From positions 1 to 15,093 of the forward strand of contig JADINB010000041.1 of NCBI GenBank assembly GCA_017694275.1: a stretch of DNA of 15,093 bases. The letters run 5' to 3'. Positions 1 through 8,534 of this stretch are shown piece after piece (position 1 is the stretch's first letter; every line of letters starts with the position of its first letter). The DNA comes from Candidatus Egerieousia excrementavium. Its GTDB lineage: Bacteria; Bacteroidota; Bacteroidia; Bacteroidales; UBA932. The position numbers and the translations under genes were made by a program. The notes beneath the pieces are model-generated. The model had not been told where the DNA came from and did not search any database. It saw only the letters and a list, made by a program, of their open reading frames with translations.

Positions 1-1946
<1,946 letters not shown>

Positions 1947-2046
1947 TCGCGGATTTTTGCTCTCGTAGAAATCGTAGTCCGTATTACCCTTTTTTCTAAT
2001 ACAGACTGCTCTTTTTTTTTACCTCTCTATCTTTTTCCCAATTCTT

Positions 2047-2055
2047 TCAATGAAC
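2047..2055 (-). promoter_or_regulatory. boxA-like element in the 23S leader
   Basis: The minus strand reads GTTCATTGA, followed by AAGAATTGGG. It resembles the rRNA antitermination boxA core (GCTCTTTAA in E. coli) and the GTTC-TTGA type element I know from Bacteroidetes rRNA leaders. BoxA loads NusB/S10 so that RNA polymerase resists termination on untranslated rRNA. The assignment rests on similarity over a short motif. Confidence 0.4.
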
Positions 2056-2059
2056 TTCA

Positions 2060-2080
2060 CCGTTTTCATTTCTGAAACGG
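2060..2080 (-). promoter_or_regulatory. GAAA-tetraloop hairpin at the 5' end of the 23S leader
   Basis: On the minus strand the arms CCGTTTCA and TGAAAACGG pair with one bulged A around a GAAA loop, a GNRA-type tetraloop. The hairpin starts almost exactly at the predicted transcription start, so it would be the first structure made. It may protect the 5' end or aid processing of the precursor. There is no T tract after it, so it is not a terminator. Confidence 0.55.
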
Positions 2081-2083
2081 GCT

Positions 2084-2115
2084 GCAAAGGTAACCACTTT
2101 TTTTGACTTTGCAAA
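2084..2115 (-). promoter_or_regulatory. Bacteroidetes-type promoter driving the 23S rRNA gene
   Basis: The minus strand carries TTTG (plus-strand 2112-2115), a 19-bp spacer, then TACCTTTGC (2084-2092). This matches the Bacteroidetes -33/-7 consensus TTTG...TAnnTTTG used by the primary sigma factor, with spacing in the usual range. The 35 bp upstream (2116-2150) are strongly AT-rich and could act as an UP-like element. The predicted start is about 2078-2082. It is the best promoter match I found in the window. Confidence 0.8.
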
Positions 2116-2149
2116 TATTTTTTCACACATCAATTATATTTTTATTGCA

Positions 2150-2157
2150 TACATTTG
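2150..2157 (+). promoter_or_regulatory. -7 element of the OPT-ZIP-pepT operon promoter
   Basis: TACATTTG matches TAnnTTTG and lies 43 bp before the ATG of the transporter gene, predicting a start near 2163 and a leader of about 38 nt. No TTTG or TTG is found at the usual -33 distance, so the promoter is either weak or activator-dependent. It lies back to back with the 23S promoter, with about 34 bp between the two. Confidence 0.5.
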
Positions 2158-2200
2158 TACGATTATAAAGCAAGCCTAACCTAATTCACTATAACACATT

Positions 2201-4195
2201 ATGGAAGAGATAAAAGCACACACATTGCCGGAAAATGCAAACAGAGAATTACGTCCAGGAGAAAAATACGAACCTGTACTCTCTTCAGACAAAGTCTTTC
2301 CAGAGGTCAGTTTCTGGTCTGTTTCATTCGGTCTGCTGATGACAATAATATTCTCGGCGGCCGCAGCGTTTCTGGGGCTCAAGGTAGGGCAGGTTTTTGA
2401 AGCGGCAATACCCATAGCCATAATAGCAGTTGGCGTTTCCGGAGCGCTCAAAAGGAAAAACTCACTTGGGGAAAATGTTATAATCCAGTCAATAGGAGCA
2501 TGCTCCGGCTCAATAGTCGCAGGTGCCATATTCACACTGCCGGCACTTTACATATTGCAGGCAAAATATCCGGAACTTACGGTAGATTTCACCAAGGTAT
2601 TTATGAGTTCACTGCTCGGAGGCATTCTTGGAATCCTGTTTCTTATTCCGTTCAGGAAATATTTTGTATCTGACATGCATGGAAAATATCCTTTTCCTGA
2701 GGCGACCGCTACCACACAGGTACTCGTTAGCGGAGAATCCGGAGGAAGCAAGGCAAAGCTGCTTCTTTTCAGCGGACTTGTCGGAGGACTTTATGATTTT
2801 GCAATCTCAACGTTCGGGCTGTGGGCCGAAACATTCAGTTCAAAGGTCCTGCCATGGGGCGAGGCCATTGCCGACAAGGCCAAGGTACTTGTCAAGCTCA
2901 ATCTGGGAGCCGCAGTTCTCGGGCTCGGATATATCGTAGGCATCAAATATGCCTTTATAATATGCTGCGGCTCATTCCTTGTCTGGTTCGGTATAATTCC
3001 GCTCATGAGCCTGCTCTTCGACGGACAGGTCCTTGACCTTATGGGCACAGGACTTACACAGACTGTAGGCGCCATGAGTGCTGAAGAGATTTTCACCACA
3101 TACGCAAGACATATAGGCATAGGAGGCATTGCAGTTGCCGGTGTGATAGGAATCATAAAGTCTGCCGGGATAATAAAATCTGCATTCGGGCTTGCAGCCA
3201 AGGAACTGAAGGGTAAAAAAGGAGGTGACGCAAAGGAGGCCATCAGGACCCAGAGAGACATTTCAATGAAAGTCATAGTTGTCGGATTGCTGATAACACT
3301 TGCCGTAACGTTCCTCTTTTTCTATTTTGGAGTTGTAGACAATCTTACACATGCAATCATCGCCCTGCTTGTAGTTGGAATAATCGCCTTTCTCTTTACT
3401 ACCGTAGCGGCGAACGCAATAGCAATAGTCGGGACCAACCCTGTCAGCGGCATGACTCTTATGACACTCATACTTGCCTCTGTCATAATGGTTGCATGCG
3501 GGCTGACCGGCACTGCCGGTATGACGGCCTCACTTATAATAGGAGGTGTTGTCTGTACGGCCTTATCGGTATCAGGAGCATTTGTCACAGACCTTAAGAT
3601 TGGTTATTGGATCGGTTCCACTCCCAAAAAACAGGAGAGCTGGAAATTTCTAGGAACACTGGTTGCTGCGGCAACAGTGGGAGGAGTTATGATAATACTC
3701 AACAAGACATACGGCTTTACCGGCGAAGATGCACTGGTTGCACCTCAGGCAAATGCGATGGCTGCAGTAATAGAACCTCTCATGTCGGGAGGCAAGGCCC
3801 CCTGGCTGCTTTACGGAATAGGCGCCGTCCTGGCCATTGTCCTCAACGCATTCAAGGTTCCCGCCCTGGCTTTTGCATTGGGAATGTTCATTCCGTTAGA
3901 CCTGAACCTTCCATTGCTCATTGGAGGGGCAATAGCCTGGTATGTGGGCAGCAGAAGCAAAGATGAAAATGTAAACAAAGAACGCAGAGACAAGGGAACG
4001 TTGCTGGCCAGCGGTTTTATAGCCGGCGGTGCATTGATGGGAGTTGTAAGCGCCATCATAAAATATGCAGACATAGATTTGAGTGTCGGTGCATGGAGCG
4101 AGAGTGGAGGGGCACAATATGTTGGTCTGCTTGCATATATCCTGCTTCTCGCATATCTTGTTTACGCATGCATGAAAGAAGATAAGGCCAGATAA
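2201..4195 (+). CDS. OPT family oligopeptide transporter
   Basis: A 664-residue polytopic inner-membrane protein of the oligopeptide transporter (OPT) family, close to the bacterial type of about 640-670 residues. Hydrophobic segments run almost throughout from residue 37 to 660 after a polar cytosolic N-terminus. Recognisable family blocks are the LGENVIIQSIGA segment (89-100), leading into a SGSIVAGAIFTLPAL-type helix, the GKYPFPEATA block (161-170) and GTNPVSGMT (411-419). OPT proteins are secondary transporters that import oligopeptides or metal-chelate complexes with protons; the substrate of this bacterial branch is not established. The ATG at 2201 is the only good start after the predicted promoter; no Shine-Dalgarno sequence is visible, as is usual in this phylum. 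It heads a three-gene operon, and its TAA overlaps the next ATG (TAATG). Confidence 0.93.
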   Translation: MEEIKAHTLPENANRELRPGEKYEPVLSSDKVFPEVSFWSVSFGLLMTIIFSAAAAFLGLKVGQVFEAAIPIAIIAVGVSGALKRKNSLGENVIIQSIGACSGSIVAGAIFTLPALYILQAKYPELTVDFTKVFMSSLLGGILGILFLIPFRKYFVSDMHGKYPFPEATATTQVLVSGESGGSKAKLLLFSGLVGGLYDFAISTFGLWAETFSSKVLPWGEAIADKAKVLVKLNLGAAVLGLGYIVGIKYAFIICCGSFLVWFGIIPLMSLLFDGQVLDLMGTGLTQTVGAMSAEEIFTTYARHIGIGGIAVAGVIGIIKSAGIIKSAFGLAAKELKGKKGGDAKEAIRTQRDISMKVIVVGLLITLAVTFLFFYFGVVDNLTHAIIALLVVGIIAFLFTTVAANAIAIVGTNPVSGMTLMTLILASVIMVACGLTGTAGMTASLIIGGVVCTALSVSGAFVTDLKIGYWIGSTPKKQESWKFLGTLVAAATVGGVMIILNKTYGFTGEDALVAPQANAMAAVIEPLMSGGKAPWLLYGIGAVLAIVLNAFKVPALAFALGMFIPLDLNLPLLIGGAIAWYVGSRSKDENVNKERRDKGTLLASGFIAGGALMGVVSAIIKYADIDLSVGAWSESGGAQYVGLLAYILLLAYLVYACMKEDKAR

Positions 4196-5034
4196 TGGAT
4201 GGAAATTACATAACCGCATTTTTACTGACTCTTGCTGCCGGTCTTGCAACAGGCATAGGAGGCCTTGTAATAATGTTTGTCAGAAAATTCAGCCCCAGGG
4301 TTTTATCTGCGGCATTGGGATTTTCTGCCGGTGTAATGATCCTAATCTCCTTGACAGAACTCTTCACAGAGGCACAGGACTCTTTCTCGTTGCTTTATGG
4401 AGAGAAGTCAGGCTTTTTGTACACGCTCCTGTCATTTTTTGGCGGTATGGGAATAATTGCACTGATAGACAGGCTCGTTCCCTCATACGAGAATCCGCAC
4501 GAGATAAATGACATGACAGTAGAAGTTCACGACAAGGCAACCGGTTCGGTTCCGCACAAGATGGCAGGCAAGACAGATGGCGGAAAAAGACTCCTGCGGA
4601 TAGGTGTGCTTTCATCCATTGTCATAGCGGTACACAACTTTCCTGAAGGGCTCGCCACATTCGTATCTGCAATGGAGAGCAACTCAATGGGTATAAGCAT
4701 AGCATTTGCCATTGCGCTGCACAATATTCCTGAAGGCATTGCAATCGCAATTCCCATTTATTATGCAACAAGCAAGAAAAGGCGTGCCATACTCTATGCT
4801 ACCCTTTCAGGCCTTGCAGAGCCGTTGGGAGGGCTTGCCGGATTTCTCCTGCTGAGCACATTGCTGTCGGATTCCTTAATGGGGGCAGTACTGGCGGCAG
4901 TAGCAGGAATCATGGTATATATTTCGCTTGACGAACTTCTGCCAACTGCGGAACATTATGGAGAACACCACACGGCAATAGCAGGAGTCATTGCCGGCAT
5001 GGCATTTATTGGATTCGGAATGTTAATATTTTAG
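4195..5034 (+). CDS. ZIP family metal transporter (ZupT-like)
   Basis: A 279-residue inner-membrane ZIP protein, the usual size for the bacterial ZupT-type branch, with about eight hydrophobic helices. The two signature metal-site motifs are intact: HNFPEG (H147, N148, P150, E151) and HNIPEG (H176, N177, E180), with GLAEPLGGL (207-215) in the next helix. The N-terminal LAAGLATGIGGL (13-24) and LGFSAGVMILISLTEL (41-56) blocks are also typical. A hydrophilic loop (about 97-132) carries three histidines (H102, H112, H121), as in the variable metal-binding loop of ZIP proteins. ZIPs bring Zn2+, Fe2+ or Mn2+ into the cytosol; the exact ion cannot be read here. The ATG overlaps the stop of the OPT gene by one base, implying translational coupling, and peptidase T starts 2 bp after its stop. 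Confidence 0.93.
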   Translation: MDGNYITAFLLTLAAGLATGIGGLVIMFVRKFSPRVLSAALGFSAGVMILISLTELFTEAQDSFSLLYGEKSGFLYTLLSFFGGMGIIALIDRLVPSYENPHEINDMTVEVHDKATGSVPHKMAGKTDGGKRLLRIGVLSSIVIAVHNFPEGLATFVSAMESNSMGISIAFAIALHNIPEGIAIAIPIYYATSKKRRAILYATLSGLAEPLGGLAGFLLLSTLLSDSLMGAVLAAVAGIMVYISLDELLPTAEHYGEHHTAIAGVIAGMAFIGFGMLIF

Positions 5035-5036
5035 AT

Positions 5037-6260
5037 ATGGAAAAAGTTATTGACAAGTTTTTGAGATATGTAGCCGTTGAGACTACTTCAGACCCGGAGA
5101 GCGAGAACTGCCCAAGCACCGCACGACAGTTTGATCTGCTGAATATGCTTTTAAAGGAGTTCAAAGAGCTGAATATAGCTGCAGAACTGGACAAGAGAGG
5201 ATACCTTATGGCAACCGTACCGTCCAATACAGATAAAAAATGCAGTACAATCGGCTTCATTGCCCACGCAGACACATCGCCCGACATGAGTGGCAAGGAG
5301 ATAAAACCCAATATCATACCGAATTACGACGGCAAAGACATTATTCTGAACAAGGAAAAGGGAATTGTACTCAGCGTAAAGGAGTTTCCCGAACTCATGG
5401 ATTACACCGGACAGACTCTGATTACCACCGACGGCACCACCCTGCTGGGAGCTGACGACAAGGCAGGCATTGCTGAAATCATGTGTGCAGTAGAATACAT
5501 GGTTGCACACCCTGAGTTCAAACACGGAGAGGTAAAAATAGGTATCACTCCAGACGAAGAGATAGGACGGGGAGTAGACTTCTTTGACGTAAGGAAATTC
5601 GGAGCCGATTATGCATACACCATGGATGGCGGAGCAATAGGAGAGCTCGAATATGAGAACTTCAATGCTGCAAGTGCGAAAGCAGTAATAAAAGGGTGCA
5701 ACATCCACCCGGGCTATGCAAAGAACAGGATGAAAAACGCATTGCTCATAGGCATGGAATTCAACTCACTGCTTCCAGTAGAGCAGAGACCTGAGTTTAC
5801 AGAAAACTATGAAGGATTCATCCATATAACAAACATGGACGGCACCGTAGAGGAGTGCGAAATAAAATATATAATCCGCGACCATTCATTCGAGAAGTTC
5901 GGTCTTAAAAAGGAGATTATGAAACACTGTGCCGAATTCATAAATTCAAAATACGGTGCTTCGACAATCGAACTTGAGATAAAAGACCAGTACTATAACA
6001 TGAAAAAGGAGATTATCCCTCATTTTGGAATAATCGAAACTGCGGTTAAGGCAATGGAGACGGCCGGTGTAAAACCCAAAATCCAGCCCATAAGAGGCGG
6101 CACAGACGGTGCACGGCTCTCATTCATGGGGCTCCCCTGCCCCAATATCTTTGCAGGCGGACACAACTTCCACGGAAAAATGGAGTATGTTCCCGTTGAA
6201 AGCATGGAAAAGGCGACAGAGGTCATACTCAACATCATTTCGCTCTTTGCACAGAAATAA
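5037..6260 (+). CDS. pepT: peptidase T (tripeptide aminopeptidase)
   Basis: A 407-residue cytosolic M20B metallopeptidase that removes the N-terminal residue from tripeptides; the length matches the family. All di-zinc site residues are visible: H77 and D79 in HADTSP, the bridging D140 in GADDKAG, the general base E174 and ligand E175 in PDEEIGRG, D197 in YTMDGG, and H379 in NFHGK. The IRGGTDGARLSFMGLPCPN block near the C-terminus is also typical. Residues of about 215-320 form the lid/dimerisation domain. It is the last gene of the OPT-ZIP-pepT operon, 2 bp after the ZIP stop, and a terminator follows 5 bp after its TAA. The context fits hydrolysis of imported peptides with zinc delivered by the gene before it. 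Confidence 0.96.
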   Translation: MEKVIDKFLRYVAVETTSDPESENCPSTARQFDLLNMLLKEFKELNIAAELDKRGYLMATVPSNTDKKCSTIGFIAHADTSPDMSGKEIKPNIIPNYDGKDIILNKEKGIVLSVKEFPELMDYTGQTLITTDGTTLLGADDKAGIAEIMCAVEYMVAHPEFKHGEVKIGITPDEEIGRGVDFFDVRKFGADYAYTMDGGAIGELEYENFNAASAKAVIKGCNIHPGYAKNRMKNALLIGMEFNSLLPVEQRPEFTENYEGFIHITNMDGTVEECEIKYIIRDHSFEKFGLKKEIMKHCAEFINSKYGASTIELEIKDQYYNMKKEIIPHFGIIETAVKAMETAGVKPKIQPIRGGTDGARLSFMGLPCPNIFAGGHNFHGKMEYVPVESMEKATEVILNIISLFAQK

Positions 6261-6265
6261 TCAGG

Positions 6266-6287
6266 AAGGCCGCTCCAGGGCGGCCTT
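6266..6287. terminator. bidirectional intrinsic terminator between convergent genes
   Basis: A perfect 8-bp stem, AAGGCCGC (6266-6273) with GCGGCCTT (6280-6287), closes a 6-nt loop. It lies in the 37-bp gap between the pepT stop and the stop of the convergent phosphodiesterase gene. The stem itself ends in TT followed by TAATATT on the plus strand and has an AA start (T-rich exit) on the minus strand, so it can stop transcripts from both sides, though the T tracts are short. Confidence 0.8.
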
Positions 6288-6297
6288 TAATATTGTC

Positions 6298-7143
6298 TCA
6301 ATTCAATCTGTTGTTCTCCTCTATTACCTCTTTTGCCATTTCGGGGTAATCTGTCGTAATATAGTCAACACCCAGTTTCACAAAAGCATCCATCTGTTCC
6401 CTGTCATTGACAGTCCACACGTTGACAGTCATACCCAGTTTATGTGCACGCTCTATATAATCTGAATTGAGCAGCATCAGCGAATAGTGGTAATCCAGGC
6501 CCTTAATGCCGGCCGCGTTCAGTTCCTCTGGCGTTTTGTCTCCCATAAGATATTGTACAGGCACCCCGGGCATATACTTTACAGCCAATAGACAGGCATT
6601 GTAACTGAATGATATTATACTTATCTGCTCCTGCAGCTTGAGTTTCTTTACGAGTGAGGCCAGTTTTATTATAACCTCTTCCTCCACTTGCGGAGCCGCT
6701 GCCTTCACCTCCGCTACAAGCTGCAACTTCACATTTTTGGATGAACCGTCTGCTCCTTTGACCTTGAAGCCCTTTTTCCCGGCCTTAAGGTACTCTTCCA
6801 GCGTTGGCACTCCCTCACCGTTGGAAAGTTTGACATGCATGACTTCACTGAATGATGCTTTCTGCACATCAGGTATATCACCTACCGCCGGACCGTGACA
6901 GACTACCAGAACCCCGTCGGAAGTCATGTTTATATCGAATTCACTTCCGTAAAAGCCTGCCTTGTGGGCGTTTTCAAGCGATGAAATGGTATTTTCAAAA
7001 GAACCTTCGGTATTCCAGTAACCTCTGTGGGCGACTATCTGTGTCTTTACCTGGGCTGACAAAGGACCGTTAAAAGCAAAAAGCGCAGCGAAAATCAGAG
7101 AAAAGGTAAGCATGCGCCTGAAAAAATTGGCATATCGTTTCAT
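6298..7143 (-). CDS. secreted glycerophosphodiester phosphodiesterase family protein
   Basis: A 281-residue GDPD-type TIM-barrel protein with a signal peptide (hydrophobic core about residues 11-26; likely cleavage after the SA before QVKT, residue 30). The catalytic pattern is present: HRG (H39, R40), E68 and D70 in the GSEFD segment, H83 in VVCHG, and a later AEVK. Such enzymes cleave glycerophosphodiesters into glycerol-3-phosphate and the alcohol, here probably in the periplasm. The frame is open 12 codons further upstream (to 7179), but I chose the ATG at 7143 because it starts a proper signal peptide and the longer form would begin upstream of the predicted transcription start. It is convergent with pepT and divergent, by 39 bp, from the tRNA-editing gene. 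The substrate is not certain; the family is broad. Confidence 0.88.
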   Translation of the reverse strand: MKRYANFFRRMLTFSLIFAALFAFNGPLSAQVKTQIVAHRGYWNTEGSFENTISSLENAHKAGFYGSEFDINMTSDGVLVVCHGPAVGDIPDVQKASFSEVMHVKLSNGEGVPTLEEYLKAGKKGFKVKGADGSSKNVKLQLVAEVKAAAPQVEEEVIIKLASLVKKLKLQEQISIISFSYNACLLAVKYMPGVPVQYLMGDKTPEELNAAGIKGLDYHYSLMLLNSDYIERAHKLGMTVNVWTVNDREQMDAFVKLGVDYITTDYPEMAKEVIEENNRLN

Positions 7144-7166
7144 TTTGATTATTTTTATCTGCAATT

Positions 7167-7200
7167 GCAAAGTTAACAATAAATGGAGAATTTAGCCCAA
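7167..7200 (-). promoter_or_regulatory. promoter of the glycerophosphodiesterase gene
   Basis: The minus strand has TAACTTTGC (7167-7175), an exact match to TAnnTTTGC, with a TTG 22 bp upstream (7198-7200). The predicted start, about 7161-7163, gives a leader of about 20 nt before the ATG at 7143. The promoter extends into the first codons of the divergent tRNA-editing gene. Confidence 0.65.
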
Positions 7201-7671
7201 CCTCAACTCAACAGCCACAATAAAGATGAGTATCCGCCCATGCACACCGCCGAACATATTCTCAATGCCACAATGGTAAAGATGTTCGGATGCCGACGTT
7301 CGGCCAATGCCCACATCGAACGCAAAAAGAGCAAGTGCGACTATAAACTTGCCGCAGCGCCTACAGATGAACAGATTTCTGAAATAGAAAAGAGGGTAAA
7401 CTGCATTATAGAGCAACATCTGCCTGTAACCGTCGAATTCATGGAACGGGAAAAGGCTGAAGCGGTTACCAGCCTTGGCAGGCTTCCCGGCAATGCTTCA
7501 CAGACAATCAGAATCGTAAGGATAGGAGATTACGACACATGTGCCTGCATAGGGGCACATGTCTCTGATACCGGAGAGATAGGGCGTTTCAGAATAATCA
7601 GTTCCGATTTCACTCCGCCCGCAGAGGGAGAGGAAACCGGAACGTGGAGAGTCAGATTCAGACTGCTGTAA
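7183..7671 (+). CDS. AlaX-type alanyl-tRNA editing protein
   Basis: A 162-residue stand-alone relative of the editing (second additional) domain of alanyl- and threonyl-tRNA synthetases. The zinc-site motifs are HTAEH (H21, H25) and CIGAH (C122, H126), followed by VSDTGEIGRF, the usual arrangement of HxxxH then CxxxH. Members hydrolyse mischarged tRNA, chiefly Ser-tRNA(Ala) or Gly-tRNA(Ala), in the cytosol. The small size and the absence of an N-terminal glycine-rich domain point to the short AlaX class. The ATG at 7183 is used; M20, just before HTAEH, is an alternative start that would remove a poorly conserved polar N-terminus. Its promoter is unclear: TATCTGC at 7156-7162 is the best weak candidate. 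It ends 5 bp from the stop of the convergent DUF6515 gene. Confidence 0.87.
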   Translation: MENLAQPQLNSHNKDEYPPMHTAEHILNATMVKMFGCRRSANAHIERKKSKCDYKLAAAPTDEQISEIEKRVNCIIEQHLPVTVEFMEREKAEAVTSLGRLPGNASQTIRIVRIGDYDTCACIGAHVSDTGEIGRFRIISSDFTPPAEGEETGTWRVRFRLL

Positions 7672-7676
7672 TCAGG

Positions 7677-8486
7677 TTACCTTATTGACCCCACTACCTT
7701 GAAATAGTAGTTTTGCGGGCCGTCATAAACCAGTTCATAAATTGTATCGTCTACCCTGTAATACTTTGCTCCGTTTATGACAACCTCTTCGTAACCATAG
7801 GGCAAATCATAGACAATCGCGCCTATGGGCGGATCTACAACAACATAATTGGAACCTGATTTAAGATAATATACTCCATCGCCGTCGGTATAGTAGCGGT
7901 GTGTCCTGCCGTATGAATCCCGTACAGAATAAACAGCCAGGTCTATTATGCCGTCTATCAATGTTTTGGCAATGACTGCCCCAACCGGGGGACGGCATAC
8001 GACATATCTGTTGTCATTAAATATGTAATATCTCCCGTCTGCATAATAATAGGTATGAGGGCCACGGTATATGACTCTTGCACCGAAAGGCAACGTATTG
8101 ACATAATAACCGTAATAATGGTGCACGCTCGGACGTGGGACAAATCCTCCGGGTCTGGCAGGCGGAGGTACAGGCCGGTTATGGCCCTGCGGCGGGACAG
8201 GTCTTCCGGGAGCAGGCTTGTGTGCGGCCGGTCCGTTGGGCCTTGGCCTGTTTTGGGCAGGTCTGTTCTGCCCCGGTCTATCCTGCCTGATCAACGGAGG
8301 TTTCTTTCCGTTTTGAGGCCGGCTGTTTCTGTCGTTGTCAGGTCTGTATACCGAATTGGTCTGTTTCTCCCTGTTGCCGCCACGCCTGTACTGCGACTGT
8401 GCAAAACTCTGCGGAGCGACCACAAACAGCAATGCCGCCAGAAGAAAAACACTTTTCAAATCTCTTACCCTGTAACACATAATCAT
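7677..8486 (-). CDS. secreted DUF6515-family repeat protein
   Basis: A 269-residue exported protein of unknown function. A signal peptide ends near SFA-Q (residues 27-30). Residues of about 33-118 are a low-complexity linker rich in Pro, Arg, Asn and Gln, probably disordered. The rest is a Tyr-rich beta repeat with three related units (about 132-172, 182-225 and 228-266) built on the pattern LPxG, then YYxxGxYY, then YVVxxPPxGA. PPVGAVI (166-172) and PPIGAIV (219-225) are the clearest repeat cores. This is the layout of DUF6515 proteins common in Bacteroidota. M1 (8486) and M3 (8480) are both possible starts. It follows the DUF5686 gene on the same strand after 48 bp, so it may be cotranscribed with it or read from its own promoter. 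Role at the cell surface or periplasm is inferred only. Confidence 0.78.
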   Translation of the reverse strand: MIMCYRVRDLKSVFLLAALLFVVAPQSFAQSQYRRGGNREKQTNSVYRPDNDRNSRPQNGKKPPLIRQDRPGQNRPAQNRPRPNGPAAHKPAPGRPVPPQGHNRPVPPPARPGGFVPRPSVHHYYGYYVNTLPFGARVIYRGPHTYYYADGRYYIFNDNRYVVCRPPVGAVIAKTLIDGIIDLAVYSVRDSYGRTHRYYTDGDGVYYLKSGSNYVVVDPPIGAIVYDLPYGYEEVVINGAKYYRVDDTIYELVYDGPQNYYFKVVGSIR

Positions 8487-8495
8487 TCGAACTTA

Positions 8496-8523
8496 TAAAG
8501 TTATAATCATATATAAGCAACAA
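8496..8523 (-). promoter_or_regulatory. possible promoter of the DUF6515 gene
   Basis: The minus strand has TAACTTTA (8496-8503), one base from TAnnTTTG, with TTG 17 bp upstream (8521-8523). It lies in the short gap after the DUF5686 stop, so the downstream gene could be expressed independently. Confidence 0.4.
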
Positions 8524-8534
8524 TCGTACCTCTG

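Larger units (their letters stand above)
1947..2080 (-). other. leader of the stand-alone 23S transcript
   Basis: This is the stretch between the predicted transcription start (about 2078-2082) and the estimated 23S 5' end. On the minus strand it runs through a 5' hairpin, a boxA-like element, a purine-rich segment (about 1985-2040) and a short segment before the rRNA. I scanned it for cloverleaf structures and a 3' end of 16S rRNA and saw neither. It is about as long as an rRNA leader and not like a 16S-tRNA-23S spacer. Its limits are inferred from the promoter and from alignment of the 23S 5' end. Confidence 0.6.

Noticed and set aside
1947..2200. tRNA or 16S 3' end upstream of 23S
   Set aside because: No cloverleaf, no CCA-type end and no anti-Shine-Dalgarno 16S tail could be found on the minus strand.
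2791..3276. Minus-strand frame of 161 codons within the OPT gene
   Set aside because: It is antisense to a clear conserved gene and its composition is a mirror of membrane-protein codons.
5151..5708. Minus-strand frame of 185 codons within pepT
   Set aside because: Antisense to an intact enzyme with all catalytic residues; no recognisable domain.
7144..7179. Extended N-terminus of the phosphodiesterase (12 more residues)
   Set aside because: It would place a polar-hydrophobic stretch before a good signal peptide and start before the predicted transcription start.
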